Position numbers and translations under genes: made by a program. From positions 1 through 12,563 of the forward strand of contig JAKSYS010000878.1 in assembly GCA_022925895.1 (NCBI GenBank): a stretch of DNA of 12,563 bases. The letters are read 5' to 3'. The notes under the pieces were generated by a model. It ran no database searches. It was not told the origin of the DNA and saw only the letters and a list, made by a program, of their open reading frames with translations. Of this stretch, positions 8,126 through 12,563 are shown in pieces. How positions within the stretch are numbered: position 1 is the first letter of the stretch; each line of letters starts with the position of its first letter. Source of the DNA: Fragilaria crotonensis. Lineage: Eukaryota > Bacillariophyta > Fragilariophyceae > Fragilariales > Fragilariaceae.

Positions 8126-8554
8126 CAACTTTTACACCCCCCACGATAAGACATGCTCTAACTGGTTATCTGCGTGCTGCAGAATACCAACCAATAACCA
8201 AGACCCATAGTTATTTTCTACTGAGTTTAGTCGGTAGTATTTTCAATTCCGGTGTTCGGGAATACCAGTCATAATTTCTATAAATGTTCTGTCATGCATC
8301 AGTGTGTATACGGTTCATTTCTGTACTGTAGTACTGTAATCTACTGTTACTGTCGTGTTTTTACTACCATAATAACCACCGGACGGAAACAAGGGAACCG
8401 AGTAAGTACTGCACTTAGAAAAATGACGATGCGTTATATTTATACCGGACTGTAGGATTTTTTAATACCAAAATACCTCCCAGCGCAACTGCCCAATACC
8501 ATTCTACCTACTGGAGGACTGTAATACCAGATTCAACGTGGGACAGTATTATTT

Positions 8555-8574
8555 TTCCAATCCCTGGGTTCAAC
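8555..8574 (-). repeat. Right arm of wider inverted repeat
   Basis: ttccaatccctgggttcaac is the inverted partner of 7399-7417. It is flanked by further aataccag and cagtactggtac words. Confidence 0.55.
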
Positions 8575-8640
8575 TAGCCACTCATAACTTCACTACAGTA
8601 CTGGTACGTTCTGCCGGTAGCCACAACTATGTTGAACAGT

Positions 8641-9344
8641 CGAGACGTCGTGACCCACCAAAAAAGCCGACGAAATCGGAGGATGCGATGTCGGCCTCGT
8701 CGGACAATCCGACTGCTATTGGGAACCACCTAAGTAGATAATCATTGTACGACCAGGCATCGTCATTCGCACTTCCATATGTGATGCACATGATCATGAC
8801 ACGGGTTTTTTCACCCTCAGCCGTACACATATTAGGTGAGAATGCCAGGTTGTGTGTCATATATGTACAGCTGTATTGCATACAGGGAGAAGGATGAGAA
8901 CAGTACCCCATCATGGGATTGGCATCCGAAAAGAATCCATGAACTCGTGCCTGCCACGATAAAAGAAGAAATCTTCTCTGTTCCTCGTTTATAACGCAAA
9001 CAATTCTTATTATGTGCATCACTCGGAGGGCTCCCTAAACACCACCTTATGTTGAATGTTGACGGAATGCCTTCCTCGTCGAGACCTTACATCTTGTACG
9101 CCAAGTGTTTTGTGTGTAGCGCAATTAGAGCTGATGTCTCGGTTCCATCGATTGGTCATCCAGCTTAGGATCCGCCGTCTGAAATGACTCTATGATTTGA
9201 ATCTTGTCTCAGTTGATAAGTCATCCAAACGATGAGTCACAAGCATGAAGAGCATGCAGTCGATGACCCGTCACGTCGAATTGTGAAAACACAAGGCCCA
9301 CAAAATTGGGATCGGATCAACAATATTCGAACTCCTGTGCCAAG
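8641..9344. other. Intergenic region upstream of the M11 peptidase gene
   Basis: I see no convincing gene here. ORFs on either strand are short and not protein-like in any way I can support. The distal part has small inverted repeats around 8670-8710 (ccgacgaaatcgga, tcggcctcgtcgg). The proximal 170 bp holds possible bZIP-type words: TGAGTCA at 9233-9239, TGACTC at 9185-9190 and CACGTC at 9272-9277. No TATA box stands out. The region should contain the protease promoter and 5' UTR. Confidence 0.5.
9233..9277 (+). promoter_or_regulatory. Possible bZIP-type sites upstream of the peptidase
   Basis: TGAGTCA (AP-1/GCN4-like) at 9233-9239 and CACGTC at 9272-9277 lie 70-110 bp before the start codon. 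Diatoms have many bZIP regulators and such sites are plausible, but these short words also occur by chance. Confidence 0.2.
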
Positions 9345-11682
9345 ATGAAGACATTCTGCGTCGCCTTTTACTTTTTCCTTCTGAACATTGCGCATGTTGC
9401 CGCTCAGCTTGACGTGGTAAGCAAAATTCAGGAAAGGTTTCTCTGCCACTTTGTAAAGTAAACGCCGTAACGAATGCACTAACACAATGTAAATCCAGAC
9501 GAGTTCTCAGCTGCTTCGTCGCGCTCAGACCAAGAAGAACCGTCGTGCAAGCAAACATCCGTGCGTCGTTATCTTCTCTGACAAAGAGTATCTTGACCAT
9601 CGCGTCGAGGAACAGCCTGTGGAATGTGAACTTCAAGCCACCGACATTATGAATGTCTCAAAACACAGAGTGGTGAAAGTCAAAGGCATGACAACCAAAT
9701 GGGCTAGAAAGAACGCAGTCGAGAGTGGTGTGACGACTCTCTTTGCTACGAATTCTGTTATTGATGACAGCACTGACGAACTCATCATACCTACTGGCGA
9801 AACTATCAAAGTACGTGAACCTAAACTGAACAATGGCGCTCTGCTAACCGCACAACGGATCCATGAAACTAACGACAGCTCGATGGTCAAACACTAATGC
9901 TTTTCTTACACTACGCAGCTCGGACGTCGCGAAAGAAACGGTGTCGGCAGTTCATCGGGCAGTTTGGATACTACTGACTTGATCTGGAATCGCAAACTCG
10001 CTTCTGTCGTGAAGAAGGTCTTGGTCCTTCGAATCCAAGCAGCTGACGCGTCAACCACCGCAAGTGAAACGCAGCTTGCCGACGACGTCTTTGGAGCCGC
10101 TGGAGATGTCTTCAACCTCAAATCTCAGTACAACCAGTGCTCTTATGGGCAACTTCAGTTTGAGCCAACAACATCCAACGCCCTGGTCGGTACAGATGGC
10201 GTGTATACCGTCACTCTTCCAACCACTATCATTACGGGCGCGGCAGATAATCCAATTGCCTGGGCAGCAGTCGACAAAGCCACGGCGGAGCTTGGTACTC
10301 TCACCAATTTTGCTGACCATGTCATGGTATGCATGCCACCAGGAACGAGCGGTGGTTGGATTGCCTATGCCTATATCAACCATTGGCTGTCTGTCTACAA
10401 CAATGCATGGTGCGGATACCCATCAGGCCTACTGCACGAGTTTGGTGAGTATTGTTTTGTGTAAATTCAATCTGCTGGTCTCTTACGCGACTAACCTCAA
10501 TTTGCAATATCAGGTCACAACTTGAACCTGGCACACTCCTCAGAGGGAACGGACGCGTACGGTGATCAGTCTGGAATGATGGTAAGTACCAGATCTGCGA
10601 AATTTGGATGAAATGTCGTTGTTGGATCCAATGCCATCGACCTGCCCATTGCATTTGACCAATGTCATCGCACTGATTGTTGATTTCTTCAGGGATACTC
10701 TTACTCAAGCGACGACGGTCCCGTCATGTGCTTCAACGGCCCAAAAACATGGCAACTCGGCTGGTTCAGTGACTATCACGTTGACCTCGCGGTTGCAACC
10801 GGGATCAGCTGGACTGGCAATTTGGTTGGGTTTGCGCAAAAGGCCGACGCAGCCTTAACTGACAAGATGATTATCCGGATTCGGAGCAGTGCCACAGATA
10901 CGTATGTGAGTTTCAACCGCAAGATTGGTATTAATTCTGGAACTAGGGAGGGTGGCGATCAAGTCCTCGTCGCCACTCGCGCGCCTGGAACAGGTTATGC
11001 ATTGTCGTATCTTCAAGCGAAGCTCAGCGCCAATGGAATCTACACTGTACCAAATTTCAACGGTTCCACAAACATGCTGCGTATCATTGTGAACTCGATA
11101 GTGACAAGCACAACCCCAGCCAGAGCAAACGTTTCCATTGATCTTGTTCCTCAAACGGCGGCCCCGACCAATGCGCCTACAAGGGCACCAACACGGCTAC
11201 CCACCCAATCTCCCACACAGGTGCCGACGCGATCACCTACTCAAGCTCCAACGCTTTCACCTACTCGAGCTCCTACGCTTTCACCTACTCAAGCTCCTAC
11301 GCTGTCACCCACTCAAGCTCCTACGTTGTCACCCACTCAAGCTCCTACGCTATCACCCACTCAAGCGCCGACTCAATCGCCAACTAATGCGCCGACGCCT
11401 GATCTTCCAACTGATGCTCCGACGCCTGCTCCCCAGACTGAGGCTCCCACAGAATCTCCAACGGAAGCACCGACTCCACTACCCACAGACGAGCCTACTC
11501 TATCTCCTACAGAAGCGCCGACATCTGCTCCTACAACTGACGCTCCAACGGAAGCACCGACTGGAGCACCCACTCTATTGCCCACACAAACTTCTCCGAC
11601 CGAATCTCCCAGTCGTGCATCCTCCCATCGAACCCAACTTACTCGTGCACCAACGACAAAGGCACCCACGAGTCCTCCGTGA
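9345..11682 (+). CDS. Secreted gametolysin-like metallopeptidase (family M11) with PT-rich tail
   Basis: Five exons (9345-9416, 9499-9810, 9919-10444, 10514-10581, 10693-11682) join in frame to about 655 residues. The ATG at 9345, in gccaagATGA context, gives a signal peptide (MKTFCVAFYFFLLNIAHVAA). Residues 25 to about 150 look like a propeptide. The M11 domain (about 150-470) shows NQCSYGQLQFEP, CMPPGTSGGWIAYAYINHWL, then the zinc site HEFGHNLNLAH (residues 301-311) and a Met-turn GMMGYS (324-329). The zinc site is split between exons 3 and 4. The usual metzincin Gly is Asn here. From about residue 483 the chain is Pro/Thr repeats. Gametolysin relatives digest hydroxyproline-rich cell walls in green algae; here a role in wall or surface remodelling is inferred. 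The last exon ends at a TGA made by a 2-bp insertion in a repeat, and the shifted frame continues to 12026. Confidence 0.9.
9417..9498 (+). other. Intron 1 of the M11 peptidase
   Basis: The donor is GTAAGC and the acceptor aatccag, with a branch-like cactaac near 9477-9483. It is 82 nt, phase 0, and separates the signal peptide from the propeptide. Two further in-phase AGs (ending at 9510 and 9528) could be alternative acceptors, removing 4 or 10 residues. Confidence 0.8.
9811..9918 (+). other. Intron 2 of the M11 peptidase
   Basis: The donor is GTACGT, the acceptor ctacgcag, and a branch-like cactaat lies near 9892. It is 108 nt and phase 0. Without splicing, the frame reads through the donor to a TAA at 9895-9897. 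Confidence 0.82.
10445..10513 (+). other. Intron 3 of the M11 peptidase, within the zinc-site codon run
   Basis: The donor is GTGAGT and the acceptor atatcag. It is 69 nt, phase 1. Splicing rebuilds the Gly codon of HEFGH, so the catalytic motif exists only in spliced RNA; retention gives a stop a few codons on. Confidence 0.92.
10582..10692 (+). other. Intron 4 of the M11 peptidase, within the Met-turn
   Basis: The donor is GTAAGT and the acceptor ttgatttcttcag. It is 111 nt and phase 0. It splits the Met-turn between GMM and GYSY, so the ends are fixed well by the protein motif. Confidence 0.92.
11227..11370 (+). repeat. 24-bp coding minisatellite (block 1 of PT tail)
   Basis: Six 24-bp units encode variants of the eight-residue unit TLSPTQAP. 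Flanking PT units (11161-11226 and 11371-11640) are more diverged. Such Pro/Thr repeats are typical of extended, often O-glycosylated stalks. Confidence 0.9.
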
Positions 11683-11951
11683 CGACAAAGGCACCCACGA
11701 GTCCTCCGACGACAAAGGCACCCACAAGTCCTCCGACGTCCAAGGCACCCACGAGTCCTCCGACGTCCAAGGCACCCACGAGTCCTCCGACGTCCAAGGC
11801 ACCCACTAGTCCTCCGACGTCCAAGGCACCCACTAGTCCTCCGACGTCCAAGGCACCCACTAGTCCTCCTACATCGAAGGCACCCACTAGTCCTCCGACG
11901 TCCAAGGCACCCACAAGTCCCCCTACATCGAAGGCACCCACGAGTCCTCCT
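11653..11951 (+). repeat. 27-bp coding minisatellite, 11 copies (block 2 of PT tail)
   Basis: Eleven 27-bp units encode TTKAPTSPP or TSKAPTSPP. The first unit is followed by an extra TG (11680-11681) absent from all the others. Third-position and codon variants (acg/aca/act agt; acgtcc/acatcg) are shared by neighbouring units, as expected from unequal exchange or slippage. Degenerate units with Arg in place of Lys follow to 12023. Confidence 0.93.
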
Positions 11952-12026
11952 ACCACTCGCACGCCTACTTCGACTCCCACCACTCGCGCGCCGACATCGA
12001 CGCCCACCACTCTTGCACCCTCTTAG
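11682..12026 (+). pseudogene. Frameshifted continuation of the peptidase PT-rich tail
   Basis: In frame 3 the tail repeat continues for about 114 residues (KAPTSPP units, then TRTPTSTP and TRAPTSTP) to TAG at 12024-12026. The protein text and repeat phase are exactly what the upstream exon would encode but for the TG at 11680-11681. It is therefore the detached C-terminus of the protease rather than a separate gene. Any GPI or wall-anchor signal is not evident: the end is ...TLAPS with no hydrophobic run. Confidence 0.8.
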
Positions 12027-12337
12027 AAATCAGGAAGCCAACCAGTGTTGTTTTGTGCCATCGGAACTAGTTTAGCATTCATGGAATTAGCCATGATAAA
12101 TTTGCCTTTTGTCTCAGTAAAACAGATTTCACGACTGGTGTCTGGTCTCAAGTCAGAAGTAGCTTGGTAGAACGTTGCAGTTTTCGTTCGTGACAACCGG
12201 CTGCAAACGCAGGTACACGGAACTTCCATAATCGAATTTGAAGCACCGAGAAGTTTACTCTTTCGTTTCGCCAATGAATAAATTGCCAATTTGATACCCT
12301 CACTGCAGAAATAGAGCCATGTGAAAACCTTGACCAT
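12023..12337 (-). CDS. Doubtful minus-strand ORF, possible last exon of a convergent gene
   Basis: This minus-strand frame is open for 104 codons and ends in TAA at 12025-12023, overlapping the distal stop of the protease tail. The text near its end (KTATFYQATSDLRPD, AKLVPMAQNNTGWLPDF) looks protein-like in composition, and a tttctgcag acceptor-like sequence near 12303-12312 could start an exon. I recognise no domain, and a longer overlapping minus-strand frame (12148-12555) competes with it. It may be chance. Confidence 0.2.
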   Translation of the reverse strand: MVKVFTWLYFCSEGIKLAIYSLAKRKSKLLGASNSIMEVPCTCVCSRLSRTKTATFYQATSDLRPDTSREICFTETKGKFIMANSMNAKLVPMAQNNTGWLPDF

Positions 12338-12563
12338 GCCCGATATATTTGTGGCTGCATTTTCTTTTTTTTCCGAGAGGCCAGTGATGGCACTGTCCGA
12401 ATCTGATGAACACGAGCCCTGCTTTCCAATTTTTCTTCATGGGAGTTGGATGTCATGTTGCGACCAGTCGGAATGCCACTCCATTCGAAAGGTAAATTTC
12501 TACATTGGCATTTCCATCGACTTGAGGTGCAAGCCCTCAGGCAAACAGTATTCACCGATTCAC
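12027..12563. other. 3' flank of the peptidase gene, possible convergent gene end
   Basis: This holds the presumed 3' UTR. AATAAA at 12277-12282 could serve as a + strand polyadenylation signal, about 250 nt after the last stop. No + strand gene is seen. On the minus strand a 104-codon open stretch ends at 12023 and is listed separately. Confidence 0.45.

Larger units (their letters stand above)
7501..8159. mobile_element. MITE-like element with long interrupted terminal inverted repeats
   Basis: The outer 20 bases (7501-7520, beginning agagcaagtcttatc) match the reverse complement of 8140-8159 at 18 positions. A second matching block lies inside: 7541-7569 against the reverse complement of 8061-8089, nearly perfect over about 28 bases (core acgcaattcttatgg). 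The spacers between outer and inner blocks differ, about 20 bp on the left and 50 bp on the right. Palindromes with TATACC arms sit near both ends (7611-7627, 7636-7659, 8101-8125). No transposase ORF is present, so the element would depend on enzymes supplied elsewhere. No convincing target duplication is visible: aa flanks both ends but is too short to trust. The superfamily is unassigned. Confidence 0.7.
7370..8640. other. Gene-free repeat mosaic
   Basis: No ORF here looks like a real gene. The stretch is packed with short words of the TACCAG/TACTGG, GGTACCGGTA and AATAACCACC kind; the 12-mer aataaccaccgg occurs directly at 7421 and 8371, and aataccag also occurs in the LTRs. It contains the MITE-like element at 7501-8159 and a wider inverted repeat with arms at 7399-7417 and 8555-8574. 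It is probably a nest of small non-autonomous elements. Confidence 0.6.

Noticed and set aside
8627-9022. 131-codon minus-strand ORF
   Set aside because: No domain, no splice or start context of note, and it runs into repeat-like sequence; probably chance.
9619-9897. Stand-alone ORF at the protease propeptide
   Set aside because: It is exon 2 read through the intron 2 donor; the signal-peptide exon and downstream exons join in frame by GT-AG splicing.
11653-11951. 27-bp direct repeats as a CRISPR array
   Set aside because: There are no spacers, the units are contiguous, and they encode protein in phase with the exon; the context is eukaryotic.
11373-12010. Minus-strand Val/Gly-rich ORFs under the PT tail
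   Set aside because: They are complements of the coding minisatellite, open only because the repeat unit lacks stops in several frames.
12148-12555. 135-codon minus-strand ORF
   Set aside because: It overlaps another open minus frame, and its composition (KKKKMQ from a T-run) suggests non-coding sequence.

Overview
The window looks like nuclear DNA of a diatom, probably a pennate one. Three things suggest this: a Ty1/copia element whose polyprotein has the layout of diatom CoDi-type elements; a secreted gametolysin-type (M11) metalloprotease with four short GT-AG introns and a Pro/Thr-rich tail; and mid-range base composition. The species cannot be fixed from the sequence alone. All clear genes are on the + strand.

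Layout. (1) About 28-7369 is one LTR retrotransposon: two ~411-bp LTRs (four substitutions and two 1-nt indels between them), a leader, gag with two zinc motifs, a hydrophobic/basic linker, aspartic protease, integrase, reverse transcriptase and RNase H, a polypurine tract and the 3' LTR. The LTRs are nearly identical but the polyprotein is broken: in-frame TAG codons at 1438 and 2713, a Cys-to-Arg change in the zinc knuckle, and about seven frame changes. Only the RT-RNase H part (5339-6859) is fully open. (2) 7370-8640 is a gene-free repeat mosaic built from TACCAG/TACTGG-type words. It contains a ~660-bp MITE-like element (7501-8159) with long inverted ends, subterminal palindromes and a short broken coding-like stretch (7813-7981), inside a wider inverted repeat. 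(3) 8640-9344 is apparently intergenic and includes the upstream region of the protease gene. (4) 9345-11682, possibly extending to 12026, is a five-exon M11 peptidase gene: signal peptide, propeptide, catalytic domain with HEFGHNLNLAH and a Met-turn, then a PT-rich stalk encoded by 24-bp and 27-bp minisatellites. A 2-bp insertion in the second minisatellite creates a premature TGA; the shifted frame continues the same repeat to 12026. (5) 12027-12563 holds the presumed 3' UTR and perhaps the end of a convergent minus-strand gene, which is weakly supported.

The retrotransposon parts would have worked together in copy-and-paste replication. This copy is probably non-autonomous now, unless the indels are assembly errors. 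The protease is an independent secreted protein, plausibly acting at the cell wall or surface. I found no RNA gene, CRISPR array or clearly new multi-gene system. The most unusual items are the MITE with its coding remnant, the frameshifted protease tail, and the pattern of lesions in a young retroelement.
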